Assembly (NCBI GenBank): GCA_027488935.1
Contig: JAIYAP010000038.1
Location: 1-64,000, forward strand
Origin: Saprospiraceae bacterium
Lineage (GTDB): Bacteria; Bacteroidota; Bacteroidia; Chitinophagales; Saprospiraceae
Direction of reading: 5' to 3'
DNA length: 64,000 nt
Within the stretch, counting starts at the first letter, position 1; every line of letters begins with the position of its first letter. The position numbers and the translations under genes were made by a program. The notes under the pieces were generated by a model. The model did no database searches. It worked only from the letters and a program-made list of their open reading frames with translations, and was not told the origin of the DNA. Shown one piece after another: positions 34,323-43,623 of the stretch.

Positions 34323-35864
34323 TTAGTACACGATTAGGGATTGTCGGCTATATTTTCCAGCGGTTTGAACCACCAGCCAATACATCCCAACCGGCAAATC
34401 GGCTGCCAACCGGAACGGAATGTTTTCCAAGTCCTCCTGGGGCGCCTTGGTTGCCAGCAACTGTCCATTTGAACTAAACAATTGGATAAACGCAGACTTT
34501 TCCACGGATTTCACGATAATTTCGGTGCCTGCACGGGCAGGATTTGGTTGTAATGTCCACGAGATTTCTTCGTCGGGCGCATGCGTGGCCACCGGCGCCG
34601 TCACGGTTGCGCAATTGACGGTCGAACATTGCACGGCATCGGTAATGGTGACGCAATATTGTCCGGGCGCTAGTTGGTCCAGGTAGTCGCCGTTTGCCCC
34701 ATTCGACCATTGTACCGAATAAGGAGATTTTCCACCAAAAATCAGGGCCGATAAGGCACCGTCGTTGGAGCTGGTTGAGGTGCAATTTTGTACCGTGAGG
34801 TATAAGTTTAAAGCCGAATACTGAGTAATCGTCAGGTTGGCGTTTTTTGTTTCCGTACAACCTTGCGCGTCTTTGATCGTAACGGACAGGTTGTTGATTA
34901 AGGGAAATAAAGGAGTAGTGTAAACGGAGTCTGTACTGACCAAAATGCCGTCCTTAAACCATGCATAAGTGGGTTTTTGGGCTTGATTGGTGGCACTTAT
35001 GGTTGTATAAAGCGTGTCTGTACCAGAACAACCTATTTCGATCGGGGCCTGCACCAACACCAGTTGCAAGGCAGGCGGCTCTGTTAACACGATCGTTCGG
35101 GCCTGGGTATAGCCATTAATGCCCGAAACGGTCACGGTGTAGGTTCCGGCCGGCAAATTATATTGCGCAAAAAAGTTACTGTTGACATTTGACCACTGAT
35201 AAAACAAATTGGTCTGGTTGCCATATACGCTTACACCTGCACGTCCTGATAGGTCGCCGTTACATTTCAGGTTTTGCACCAGGGTTGTTACAACGGTAAA
35301 AGGCGGCGCGTTGGGCCCCTCATATCGAAACCGAATTTTATAGTTTTTACCGTTATTATCTTGTTTTAAACTCGCCTCCGGGATAAAATCATTGCCAACC
35401 GTATCAACCAAGGCGATAAAGTACACCTCCAAGATATAGTCCTGACCCAGACTCAACCCATTTAACAAATTCACATTGCCTGATTTGCTGCTGTATCGGG
35501 TATCGTAAGCGCCATCTTGAATGTGGTAATCCTGGTTCAGGTTGAAAGCCAACCAATTCCCAGGACTTTCATTCACTTTATGGATATTGTAGATAAATTG
35601 TACCCCGGTTACATTGTTGGTGCAACTTTCCCAGGTAATGCTTGTCGCTTTTACCAGCGAAAGATTTTGAATAGAACCCAAATCCAGGCCATCGAAAGAC
35701 TTCAAATAAGGACATTGGGCAACCTCAAAACTATCCACGGTGCCATTGATGCTGAGGTGAACACCCGTCGAGCAATCACCGATGTAACCATAGCCGCAAG
35801 AAAACGCAATAGCACTGTGCAGGATTATGATCGAAAAGAGGATAAAATGTTTAAATCGGTTCAT
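34323..35864 (-). CDS. SprB-like repeat surface protein with T9SS type A sorting domain
   Basis: 513 residues from the ATG at 35864 (MNRFKHFILF). A signal peptide precedes a 170-residue N-terminal domain with several Cys. Next come SprB-type modules: LKCNGDLSGRAGVSVYG with LPAGTYTVTVSGINGYTQ, and a second with GGKSPYSVQWSNGANGDYL and LAPGQYCVTITDAVQCST. The C-terminal 80 residues (LQPNPARAGTEIIV to SRQSLIVY) form a type A sorting domain. It is a surface-exposed adhesin-like protein. A -7 box TAATTTTG sits at 35907-35914 on the minus strand. Confidence 0.85.
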   Translation of the reverse strand: MNRFKHFILFSIIILHSAIAFSCGYGYIGDCSTGVHLSINGTVDSFEVAQCPYLKSFDGLDLGSIQNLSLVKATSITWESCTNNVTGVQFIYNIHKVNESPGNWLAFNLNQDYHIQDGAYDTRYSSKSGNVNLLNGLSLGQDYILEVYFIALVDTVGNDFIPEASLKQDNNGKNYKIRFRYEGPNAPPFTVVTTLVQNLKCNGDLSGRAGVSVYGNQTNLFYQWSNVNSNFFAQYNLPAGTYTVTVSGINGYTQARTIVLTEPPALQLVLVQAPIEIGCSGTDTLYTTISATNQAQKPTYAWFKDGILVSTDSVYTTPLFPLINNLSVTIKDAQGCTETKNANLTITQYSALNLYLTVQNCTSTSSNDGALSALIFGGKSPYSVQWSNGANGDYLDQLAPGQYCVTITDAVQCSTVNCATVTAPVATHAPDEEISWTLQPNPARAGTEIIVKSVEKSAFIQLFSSNGQLLATKAPQEDLENIPFRLAADLPVGMYWLVVQTAGKYSRQSLIVY

Positions 35865-36130
35865 GTTGTGCATGGGATCAAGGATAAATGATCAAGATCA
35901 ATCCTGCAAAATTACGCATTTCAAACGGTGAAAGAACACCTCATTTTGGGTAAAAACAGGTATTTGTCCAATATCTTGCGCATGGGCTGCCTGCATTTTG
36001 ATCATTTCAGCATTTGATGCAGTTGCTTTGTAAGGGAATTCTGGGTGGAATGCGTATGCTTTGCGTTTAACTAATTACCTTCGCCGCACTTGAAAAACAA
36101 TATTTTTCAATCATTTATCTGCCTGTTTAT

Positions 36131-38656
36131 ATGGATTTTAAGAAATTTTTGCCCCATTTGATTGCTGTTTTTGTCCTTTTACTGGTTTCTGCCTTTTATT
36201 TTTCGCCCAATGCATTCAATGGAAAGGTATTGCGCCAGGGTGATAACGATAAAGCGCGTGGCATGCAAACCGAAGTACGGGAATATCTGGCCAAAGAGGG
36301 CAAGGCGCCCAATTGGACCAACAGCGCCTTTGGTGGCATGCCTGCTTTCCAAATCTATTCACCTGCGTCGGGCAACCTGACCATGCCTTTTTACAAAACC
36401 TTGTTTCTTTGGGCCGATATTACGGCGGTTTGGGTGCAGGTTTTTGTGGCCATGTTTTGTATGTACCTGCTGCTGAGTGTTTTGGGTGCCGACTGGCGGG
36501 TTGGGATTTTTGGCGCGGTCGCATTTGGTATTACCAGTTACAATATTGACATCCTGGAAGCAGGCCATACCACTAAAATGGCTGCCCTGGCCCTTGCGCC
36601 GGGTGTTTTTGCCGGGATGATCCTGGCCTTTAACAACCGCCTGATTTTAGGGGGCGGTGTTACAGCCTTGTTTGTGGCCATGCAATTGTATGCCAACCAC
36701 GTACAAATTACGTACTACACCTTATTATTATGTGGTCTATATTTTATCGCGCAGTTGGTGCATGCCTTCCAGCACAAAACCTTTTTGAATTGGGGTAAAT
36801 CGCTGGGAATCATTGTATTTGCGATATCTCTCGGTTTTCTTTGCAATTTGTCGCGCATGTGGTCTACCTATGAATATAGTCAGGAAACCATTCGCGGACG
36901 CTCTGAACTGAGCAGTAAATCGGGCCGTGGCAGTGGATTGGATCCCGATTATCAATTTGGCTGGAGTTATGGCATTGGCGAAAGTTTGACCTTAATGGTG
37001 CCGCACGCAAATGGTGGAGGTGCCAATGAAATCATTCGCAATACGGAGTTTTTGGACCTGGTGACCAAAGGTGCTTCCTCGGTTGAAAAAGAGCAGGCCG
37101 CACAGCAAACCTCTGCGTACTACTATTGGGGCACCCAGCCTTTTGTGGGTACTGCCATTTATTTTGGTGCAATTGTGTGCTTTTTGTTTTTCCTGGGCGC
37201 TTTTTTGGTGCCGGGTAATGTAAAATGGTGGTTGCTTTCAGGCGGTATTTTCTCCCTTACCCTGGCCTGGGGCGGTAATTTCTTTTTCAATTATGTGTTG
37301 AACGAGATTTTACCCATGTTCAACAAGTTCCGCGCGGTATCGATGGCGTTGGGACTTGCACAATTGTGCTTTGCTGCTTTGGCTGCTTTGGGACTTCAAA
37401 AATTGTATGATGGCGATATCGCTTTGGAGAAAAAACGCAAGGCCTTATATTTTGCTGCCGGAATTTCGGCCGTTTTTTGCCTGATTGCCGCTTTCCGTAG
37501 CCCGGAGGCAGGCCCGAATGACGGACAATTGGCCGCACAATTGAAATTTGAAGGATTGAGCCAACTCCTGGCCGACGATCGCAGTGCACTGGCGCGTTCC
37601 GATGCATTCCGTTCTTTGGGGCTGATTGCATTGGCTGCCGCTTTGATTTGGTTGAGTTTGCGGGGCACCATCAAAGCTGGCATTGCGGTACTAGGCATCA
37701 CGGTTTTAGCCCTAGCCGATCATTGGGTTATTTGCAACCGCAACCTCAATACCAACAAATACGAAAGCAAACGCAATGCCACGGCAGCACCACAACCACA
37801 AGCATTTGACCTTAAAATAAAGGAAGACAAGTCTTTATCTTACCGGGTACTGGATCTTTCGCGCGGCGGTATTGCCGGCAATGCCACAACGTCTTATTTC
37901 CACAAAAGCTTGAGTGGTTACCATGCGGCCAAACTGCAACGGTATCAGGAAGTGGTGGATACGTTTCTTGGGGAAGACCTTGCAAAAAACCTGCACATTG
38001 TAGGCATGTTCAACGGAAAATACATCGTCACGCAAAAAGGGGACGTGATTCCAAATGAAAAAGCATGCGGAAATGCCTGGTTTGTAAATAGTTACGAGGT
38101 TGTACCCACGGGTGATGCCGAATTACATGCCCTCGGCGCAATTGACCCGAAAACCAAAGCTGTGGTGCAACAATCCGCTGCCAGCAGCCTGCAAGGATTA
38201 AATTTGATCCCGGACAGTACCGCGCAGATTCGCCTGGCCAATTACCATCCTGACAAGATGCAGTACGAATACAGCGCAAAAACCGAACAATTGGCGCTAT
38301 TTTCTGAAATTTACTACCCACCAGCCAAAGGTTGGACCTGTTACTTGAACGGTGAAAAAACCAACGATTTCATAAAAGCCGACTATCTGTTGCGTGCAAT
38401 GCGCCTGCCAGCCGGTGAAAATATGAAATTGGAAATGCGTTTTGAACCACAATCGTACTACACGGGTGGTAAAATTGCGACAGCCGCTTCGATACTGACC
38501 TTGCTGCTGTTCTTGGGCGGTTTATTCTTGCTTTTCCGCAATTTTCAATTACCCGATCCAAATGCGCTAACAGACCTGGAAGCAACACCAAAGACAACAG
38601 AACGTCCCAATGTAGCACCGGTAAAGCCCGCCAAACCGGGCGCAAAACGCAAATAA
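36131..38656 (+). CDS. YfhO family multi-pass membrane protein
   Basis: 841 residues. About twelve hydrophobic segments occupy residues 10-560, with the family opening SAFYFSPNAFNGKVLRQGD, the loop NWTNSAFGGMPAFQIYSP, and DILEAGHTTKMAALALAPG. A periplasmic domain (about 570-780) follows, with YRVLDLSRGG, and then a last transmembrane segment and a Pro/Lys-rich tail. YfhO proteins of Firmicutes act in glycosylation of teichoic acid; in Bacteroidota they are thought to act on surface glycans, but the substrate is unknown. It is convergent with gldC, 2 bp apart. Confidence 0.88.
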   Translation: MDFKKFLPHLIAVFVLLLVSAFYFSPNAFNGKVLRQGDNDKARGMQTEVREYLAKEGKAPNWTNSAFGGMPAFQIYSPASGNLTMPFYKTLFLWADITAVWVQVFVAMFCMYLLLSVLGADWRVGIFGAVAFGITSYNIDILEAGHTTKMAALALAPGVFAGMILAFNNRLILGGGVTALFVAMQLYANHVQITYYTLLLCGLYFIAQLVHAFQHKTFLNWGKSLGIIVFAISLGFLCNLSRMWSTYEYSQETIRGRSELSSKSGRGSGLDPDYQFGWSYGIGESLTLMVPHANGGGANEIIRNTEFLDLVTKGASSVEKEQAAQQTSAYYYWGTQPFVGTAIYFGAIVCFLFFLGAFLVPGNVKWWLLSGGIFSLTLAWGGNFFFNYVLNEILPMFNKFRAVSMALGLAQLCFAALAALGLQKLYDGDIALEKKRKALYFAAGISAVFCLIAAFRSPEAGPNDGQLAAQLKFEGLSQLLADDRSALARSDAFRSLGLIALAAALIWLSLRGTIKAGIAVLGITVLALADHWVICNRNLNTNKYESKRNATAAPQPQAFDLKIKEDKSLSYRVLDLSRGGIAGNATTSYFHKSLSGYHAAKLQRYQEVVDTFLGEDLAKNLHIVGMFNGKYIVTQKGDVIPNEKACGNAWFVNSYEVVPTGDAELHALGAIDPKTKAVVQQSAASSLQGLNLIPDSTAQIRLANYHPDKMQYEYSAKTEQLALFSEIYYPPAKGWTCYLNGEKTNDFIKADYLLRAMRLPAGENMKLEMRFEPQSYYTGGKIATAASILTLLLFLGGLFLLFRNFQLPDPNALTDLEATPKTTERPNVAPVKPAKPGAKRK

Positions 38657-38658
38657 AT

Positions 38659-39015
38659 TTAACCTTCTTTCGGGATTACCTCGGTTTGCTCACCAAAATG
38701 TTGGGCAAACCGAGCCATATCCTCTGCCAAAGTCTTGTTTTGGGTCGCATTCAGGTAGGTTTGGCTCAAAGAGCGCAAAATTTGGTACATAAAACGGTCC
38801 ATTTCCATTACTTGCATTTCCTTGGTCCACAAATCAATGCGCAAGGTATCGCGGTGATCTTTGTCAAACAAGGCCACCACCATGGCTTTACATTCGTCTA
38901 AGACGCCATTGTTGCGGTCACTGGCCCCCCATTCCATTTTAGTAGGTATACCAGTTGCATCCATACCAACCCGGATGGTAATATCACTCGACTTTACGAT
39001 TTCGTTCGATTCCAT
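38659..39015 (-). CDS. gldC: Gliding motility protein GldC
   Basis: 118 residues from the ATG at 39015. The family pattern is clear: ITIRVGMDATGIPTKMEWGA, then SDRNN, AMVVALFDKDHRDTLRIDLW, TKEMQVMEMDRFMYQ and a C-terminal helix ending in FAQHFGEQTEVI. No signal peptide, so it is cytoplasmic. GldC is needed for full gliding in Flavobacterium johnsoniae; its precise action is unclear. The minus-strand box TACTTTTG at 39047-39054 is a likely promoter. Confidence 0.92.
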   Translation of the reverse strand: MESNEIVKSSDITIRVGMDATGIPTKMEWGASDRNNGVLDECKAMVVALFDKDHRDTLRIDLWTKEMQVMEMDRFMYQILRSLSQTYLNATQNKTLAEDMARFAQHFGEQTEVIPKEG

Positions 39016-39046
39016 TTTTAAAAATAATTGTTTCAAAAAAGTGGCG

Positions 39047-39054
39047 CAAAAGTA
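39047..39054 (-). promoter_or_regulatory. -7 box for gldC
   Basis: CAAAAGTA reads TACTTTTG on the minus strand, 31 bp before the gldC ATG. A TATTTTTG box for the divergent nuclease gene lies at 39076-39083. Confidence 0.45.
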
Positions 39055-39088
39055 AAGCAAAAAGATGGAAGCGCCTATTTTTGCCTGT

Positions 39089-41791
39089 ATGATGACCTTG
39101 CATTTTGGAACAGACTTCGACGGAATTGTAGCAGCGCCGCCCCAAGCCGCACATATATACTTTGGTCCGCAAAAACTGCTGAGCTGGCTGGAGCACTTCT
39201 TGGGCTTGGGCGGCTACCCGGAAAATACCGATTATTTGCGCATCGAGTTGTACCGGCAATCCTTGAACGCCGTTTTGGAAGCGGGTGATTCCGAATCCAT
39301 TTTTTATGAAAAATCCTTTCAAGCCGACCGATTTGCGACGGCAGCAGCGCTGTTGGAATGGCGGGATGAATTGGTTTTGGCAGGTTGGAATTTCGCAGCA
39401 TCGCCCGATTTACCTGCTCGTTTGCGCACTTTTTCGTCCGTCGAGGCGCTTTTTAAGGTAAAATGCGCAGATCCGGCCAATCGGGTCAAAGCAAGGGGCT
39501 GGGCCGATCGTTTTCAGGAGGTATTGACGCAAATTTCGGAACAGCATTTACCTTTAGAACAGGTTTTTTTATACGAACCATTCGCTTTACAAACGCCTGT
39601 TATTCAACGCTTTTTAGATATTTTACAACTTAAAGGTGTGGGCGTTTCCAAAAAGGCAATAGAACCCGCAGCACCTGCCCACAGCGCCCTGGGGTATTTT
39701 CAACGCGCCATTTTAGGACAAACCCAAGCACCGTTTGCGGCAGAACAGGAACACGATGGCTCTATTTTAATCTTAAAATCCCATCGTGACAGCGATGCCG
39801 CCCTTGCTTTGGCACAATTGCTCCGCCAAAACCCAGCCTTACAACCCCTTTTACTGGCTTCCGAACTGGATCTTTCCCTCGAACAAGCCTTGGTGCAGGA
39901 AGGCTTGCCCGCGATGGGGGGTTTGTCGGCCTCCTCGGCGCGTCCATCCTTGCAAGTGCTCAAATTAGCGCCCGCTTTTTTGTGGGAACCCGTGGATATT
40001 ATTAAAATCATGGAGTTCGTCACCTTGCCTGTAAAGCCCTTCGACGATGCCTTGGCCCTGGAAATTGCCCGGGTATTGGCCGAAAAGCCGGGTTTGTTTA
40101 GCGATACCTGGTTTGCAGCCGTATATGGTTATTTGGATAAGGCCGAAGATGCCGATACCGCCCGCGCACAGTACAATTTCTGGTTTGAACGCCGCCGATA
40201 CCGCACCGAAACAACCGCACCCAAACGGGAAGCGATGGCTTTATACCAATATTTACAAGACTGGGCTTTCGACTTTTTTGAACAAAATGGTCGCAAAAAC
40301 ATGTCATTACTGACCTTGGCTGAACAAGCAAGGCGGATCCATGAATTACTGGATGCTTTACCAGAACAACGCATCGGATTTTTAGAATTGGAACGGATCG
40401 TGCGTACCATTTACGATCCTTCTCCAGTACAAATGCTGGAACCTGCGGTCGATTCGTACCCATATGTGCAAAAGCCGGGCGCGATTGCAGCGCCCTATAA
40501 TTCCTTAATCTGGTGGAATTGCCTGTTTGAAAACACCGCACCTAAACCGGACAAATGGCAACTTTCCGAACGCAACTGGTTGAAAAAGAACGGCGTAGCG
40601 CTGTTTAGTCCAGATCAACAAGGCCGGTTAAACCTGCTGCGTCAACAACGGCCCATCCTGCAAACCGGCCAACAATTGATTTTGGTGGTGCCCGCACAAC
40701 GCAATGGGGCCGCTGCCATCCCGAGTTTGATCTTGGGAGACCTGGAAGCGCAATTCAAACACCACAAGTCCTTTACATATAGCCTGGATGCAGCGGAAGA
40801 CCGGGCTAAACTGAGCAAAATCCTGCAAACGCCCGCGTTGATTCAATTGCCTCAACGCATCAGTGGACGGCCGCAGCCCCAATTGCATTTTAACCAGGCC
40901 TTGGCGTTAAAGGCAACCGAATATGAAACGCCAACCAACCTGGAATCCTTTTTTTATTACCCGCATCGATGGTTTTTTCGGCAAAAACTGCGGTTTTATC
41001 CCATTAATTTATTGAGTGTCAATGCCGGCCCAACCTTATTGGGAAACCTCGCGCACCGCTTTTTTGAATTTTTATTGGCGGAAGGAAATTTGGATCAGCT
41101 TGATAAACGCGGCGTGCAACAGTGGGTGGATGAAAAAGCACCTGCTTTGCTCGAAAAAGAGGGTGCTACCTTGTTGTTATATGGTCGTGAACCCGAGCGC
41201 AATGCGTTTTTAAATCGGGTAAAAAACGCCGCCTGGAGTTTGATTTCGTTGTTGCGCAACAATGGATGGAGCGTTTTACATACAGAACACCGCCTGGAAG
41301 GCCATTTTATGGGCATACCAGTGCGCGGAAAAGCCGATTTGGTGCTACAACGGGGCGAAGAACGGGCGATTGTCGATCTCAAATGGAGCGGGGCCAAGCG
41401 GCGTAAAGAATTGATTCAGAATGGGGAAGACCTGCAATTGGTCTTGTACGCGCACCTGCTCGCGCCCGAAGGAGCCTGGCCGCACACGGCCTATTTTATT
41501 TTGGAAGACGGGAAAATGATCGCGCGCAACCGGGCAGCCTTTACCGATGCAGTGGTAGCGGGCAAAGGCGATGAAGACCATGCCGCGGCTTGCACCCAAA
41601 CGCTGGAGAAAATGCAAAAAACCTACGCCTGGCGGCAAGCACAAATACAGGCAGGTATCGTAGAGTTGCGTACCGCGCGTACGGCGCAAGAATTGGAAAG
41701 TTTGTACGAAGGCCAATTGATGGAATTACTGGAAATGAAAAACGAAGATGCGCGTTGGGATGATTATCGGACCTTGCTTGAATTTATGTAA
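39089..41791 (+). CDS. PD-(D/E)XK nuclease family protein (AddB/RecB-like)
   Basis: About 900 residues from the ATG pair at 39089/39092; the -7 box at 39076-39083 argues against the upstream frame start at 39065. The N-terminus MTLHFGTDFDGIVAAPPQ is of the inactivated-helicase AddB type. The C-terminal 250 residues form a RecB-like nuclease: LAHRFFEFLLAEG with the early His, GIPVRGKADLVL with the Asp, and RAIVDLKWSG with the D-x-K motif. In Bacteroidota such proteins are usually partners of an AddA/UvrD-type helicase in double-strand-break repair; no helicase gene is in this window. Confidence 0.87.
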   Translation: MMTLHFGTDFDGIVAAPPQAAHIYFGPQKLLSWLEHFLGLGGYPENTDYLRIELYRQSLNAVLEAGDSESIFYEKSFQADRFATAAALLEWRDELVLAGWNFAASPDLPARLRTFSSVEALFKVKCADPANRVKARGWADRFQEVLTQISEQHLPLEQVFLYEPFALQTPVIQRFLDILQLKGVGVSKKAIEPAAPAHSALGYFQRAILGQTQAPFAAEQEHDGSILILKSHRDSDAALALAQLLRQNPALQPLLLASELDLSLEQALVQEGLPAMGGLSASSARPSLQVLKLAPAFLWEPVDIIKIMEFVTLPVKPFDDALALEIARVLAEKPGLFSDTWFAAVYGYLDKAEDADTARAQYNFWFERRRYRTETTAPKREAMALYQYLQDWAFDFFEQNGRKNMSLLTLAEQARRIHELLDALPEQRIGFLELERIVRTIYDPSPVQMLEPAVDSYPYVQKPGAIAAPYNSLIWWNCLFENTAPKPDKWQLSERNWLKKNGVALFSPDQQGRLNLLRQQRPILQTGQQLILVVPAQRNGAAAIPSLILGDLEAQFKHHKSFTYSLDAAEDRAKLSKILQTPALIQLPQRISGRPQPQLHFNQALALKATEYETPTNLESFFYYPHRWFFRQKLRFYPINLLSVNAGPTLLGNLAHRFFEFLLAEGNLDQLDKRGVQQWVDEKAPALLEKEGATLLLYGREPERNAFLNRVKNAAWSLISLLRNNGWSVLHTEHRLEGHFMGIPVRGKADLVLQRGEERAIVDLKWSGAKRRKELIQNGEDLQLVLYAHLLAPEGAWPHTAYFILEDGKMIARNRAAFTDAVVAGKGDEDHAAACTQTLEKMQKTYAWRQAQIQAGIVELRTARTAQELESLYEGQLMELLEMKNEDARWDDYRTLLEFM

Positions 41792-41814
41792 TTCGATAAA
41801 TATCCGGGCGCTTA

Positions 41815-41846
41815 TTTGGCAATCTGATTCTTTTAAAATACGTTTG
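41815..41846 (+). promoter_or_regulatory. Bacteroidota-type promoter for the MFS transporter
   Basis: TTTG (41815-41818), a 20-nt spacer and TACGTTTG (41839-41846). The inferred leader is about 105 nt. Confidence 0.5.
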
Positions 41847-41956
41847 CGGGAAATCAACTTTTGTTTGAAGCCATAAATTCAACACAAAATTTTATTTGTT
41901 CGTTGTTGCTCACCGGATAAGGGAGCAGAATTTTCATACCCTCAAACACTTGTCAT

Positions 41957-43309
41957 ATGTCCAGTTTAAAGCCGCGTCTCAGTTTTTACCAGATTCTCAA
42001 CATGAATTTTGGTTTTTTTGGCATCCAATATAGTTTCGGGTTGCAGCAGAGCAACATGAGTCCGATTTACAAATATTTGGGTGCCGATGAGGCGAGTTTG
42101 CCTTATTTATGGCTGGCTGGTCCAATGACGGGTTTGATTATACAGCCGATTATCGGGGCTTTGAGTGACAAAACGACCAGTAAAATGGGCCGCCGCACGC
42201 CATATTTTTTAATTGGGGCGATTTTTTGCAGCATCAGCCTGTTTTTTATGCCTTTTAGCAGCGCTTTGTGGATGGCCGCCAGTTTGCTGTGGATCCTGGA
42301 TGCAGCCAACAACGTAACCATGGAGCCTTACCGCGCTTTTGTGAGCGACCGCCTCAATGAAGACCAGCACTCGATTGGTTTTATGACCCAAAGTGCCTTT
42401 ACCGGTCTTGGACAAACCTTATCTTACCTGACACCCACTTTACTCGTATTGATTGGCATGAACCAGGACGCGGTGAATGCCAAAAACATCCCGTATATCA
42501 CCGTCACGGCGTTTATAATAGGTGCGTTCTTTTCGATATTTTCCATTTTATGGACCGTTCGCACCACCAAAGAGTACCCGCTTACCGAGGAAGAACTGGA
42601 TCGGATGCGAAAAATGCCGAAAGGTGCTTCTGCTACCTTTAAGGAAATTGTAGAGGCCGTCAAGGAAATGCCGCTGACCATGAAGCAGTTGGCTTTTGTA
42701 AAACTGTTCCAGTGGTACGCCATGTTTTGTTACTGGCAATATATCGTCTTGTCCATCTCCACCACCTTTTTTCAAACAACCGAACAATCCAGTTCAGCGT
42801 TTCGGCAGGCCGGATTGATCAACGGACAGGTGGGCGGCTTTTATAATTTTGTGGCCTTTATTGCGGCCTTTGCCCTGGTGCCATTCACCAAGCGCTTTGG
42901 TCCGAAAGTGATGCACAGTTTTTGTCTGACCCTTGCAGGCATCGGCATGATCTGTATTCCAATGATCCACACGGAATTGTATTTGTTTATCCCGATGATC
43001 GGCATTGGTTTGGCTTGGGCCAGCATGATGGGCAACCCGTATATCATGTTGGCGGGCAGTATTCCGCCCGAGCGCACCGGCGTGTACATGGGCATTTTCA
43101 ATATGTTTATCGTGATCCCGATGATGATCCAGATTTTCACCTTGCCTTTATATTATCGGAGTTGGTTGGGCGGGAATCCGGAAAACGTGATTATCCTGGC
43201 GGGAGTGCTGTTATTGTTCGCTGCGGTGGCGGTGCTTTTTGTGAAAGTGGTAAAGCACAGTGACGGGGCAATTGAGGGCCGTGTTATGGGCGGCGGCGGC
43301 GGACATTAA
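41957..43309 (+). CDS. MFS transporter, SLC45/sugar-type
   Basis: 450 residues with twelve predicted transmembrane segments. The family features are the short start [20 protein letters not shown], the MFS motif [20 protein letters not shown] between helices 2 and 3, and [16 protein letters not shown]. The glycine-rich C-terminus ends GGGGGH. This fits the maltose/sucrose-type H+ symporters of the SLC45-like group common in Bacteroidota; the sugar is not determined and no glycoside hydrolase is adjacent. Downstream begins an intergenic repeat cluster. Confidence 0.88.
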   Translation: MSSLKPRLSFYQILNMNFGFFGIQYSFGLQQSNMSPIYKYLGADEASLPYLWLAGPMTGLIIQPIIGALSDKTTSKMGRRTPYFLIGAIFCSISLFFMPFSSALWMAASLLWILDAANNVTMEPYRAFVSDRLNEDQHSIGFMTQSAFTGLGQTLSYLTPTLLVLIGMNQDAVNAKNIPYITVTAFIIGAFFSIFSILWTVRTTKEYPLTEEELDRMRKMPKGASATFKEIVEAVKEMPLTMKQLAFVKLFQWYAMFCYWQYIVLSISTTFFQTTEQSSSAFRQAGLINGQVGGFYNFVAFIAAFALVPFTKRFGPKVMHSFCLTLAGIGMICIPMIHTELYLFIPMIGIGLAWASMMGNPYIMLAGSIPPERTGVYMGIFNMFIVIPMMIQIFTLPLYYRSWLGGNPENVIILAGVLLLFAAVAVLFVKVVKHSDGAIEGRVMGGGGGH

Positions 43310-43349
43310 AACACCGAATATCGAACACCTAACACCGAATTTCGAAGTG
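43309..43349 (+). repeat. Dispersed repeat, AACACCGAATATCGAACACC family, copy 1
   Basis: The phrase AACACCGAATATCGAACACC, a short insert and AACACCGAATTTCGAAGT begin immediately after the transporter stop. The same phrase recurs at 48201-48232 without the insert. A reverse partner TTCGGTGTT at 43411-43419 can pair with AACACCGAA. Confidence 0.65.
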
Positions 43350-43423
43350 GGGCGTTCTTTCTGGCTTGTCGAGTGCTAAAAGCCGGAGGTAGCGCGGCTT
43401 TATTTCGGGGTTCGGTGTTTTTC

Positions 43424-43479
43424 AGCGGGTAAAACCCGCTGGATAGGACGCACAAGGTAGAACCTTGCGCGAGCGGAGG
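43424..43479 (+). repeat. Dispersed two-hairpin repeat, copy 2
   Basis: AGCGGGTaaAACCCGCT is followed by GGATAGGACGCACAAGGTAG, with CGCACAAGGT pairing to ACCTTGCGCG, and ends GCGAGCGGAGG. It is the plus-strand partner of the element at 622-683, with paired stem substitutions. It is not inside a gene. Confidence 0.65.
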
Positions 43480-43561
43480 CAATCTTTTTTATATTGTTAA
43501 GACACATGTGTGGGCCAATGTAAACAAATTATTAAATCTTAAAGGTTTTAATGTATGCATC

Positions 43562-43591
43562 TTGCACTCATTTAAATCTCCTATATATTTG
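43562..43591 (+). promoter_or_regulatory. Bacteroidota-type promoter of the metzincin gene
   Basis: TTG (43562-43564), a 19-nt spacer and TATATTTG (43584-43591). The predicted start near 43598 leaves a leader of about 26 nt to the ATG at 43624. Confidence 0.65.
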
Positions 43592-43623
43592 TAAAAAATA
43601 TTTCAAACTAAAACTTATTTATC

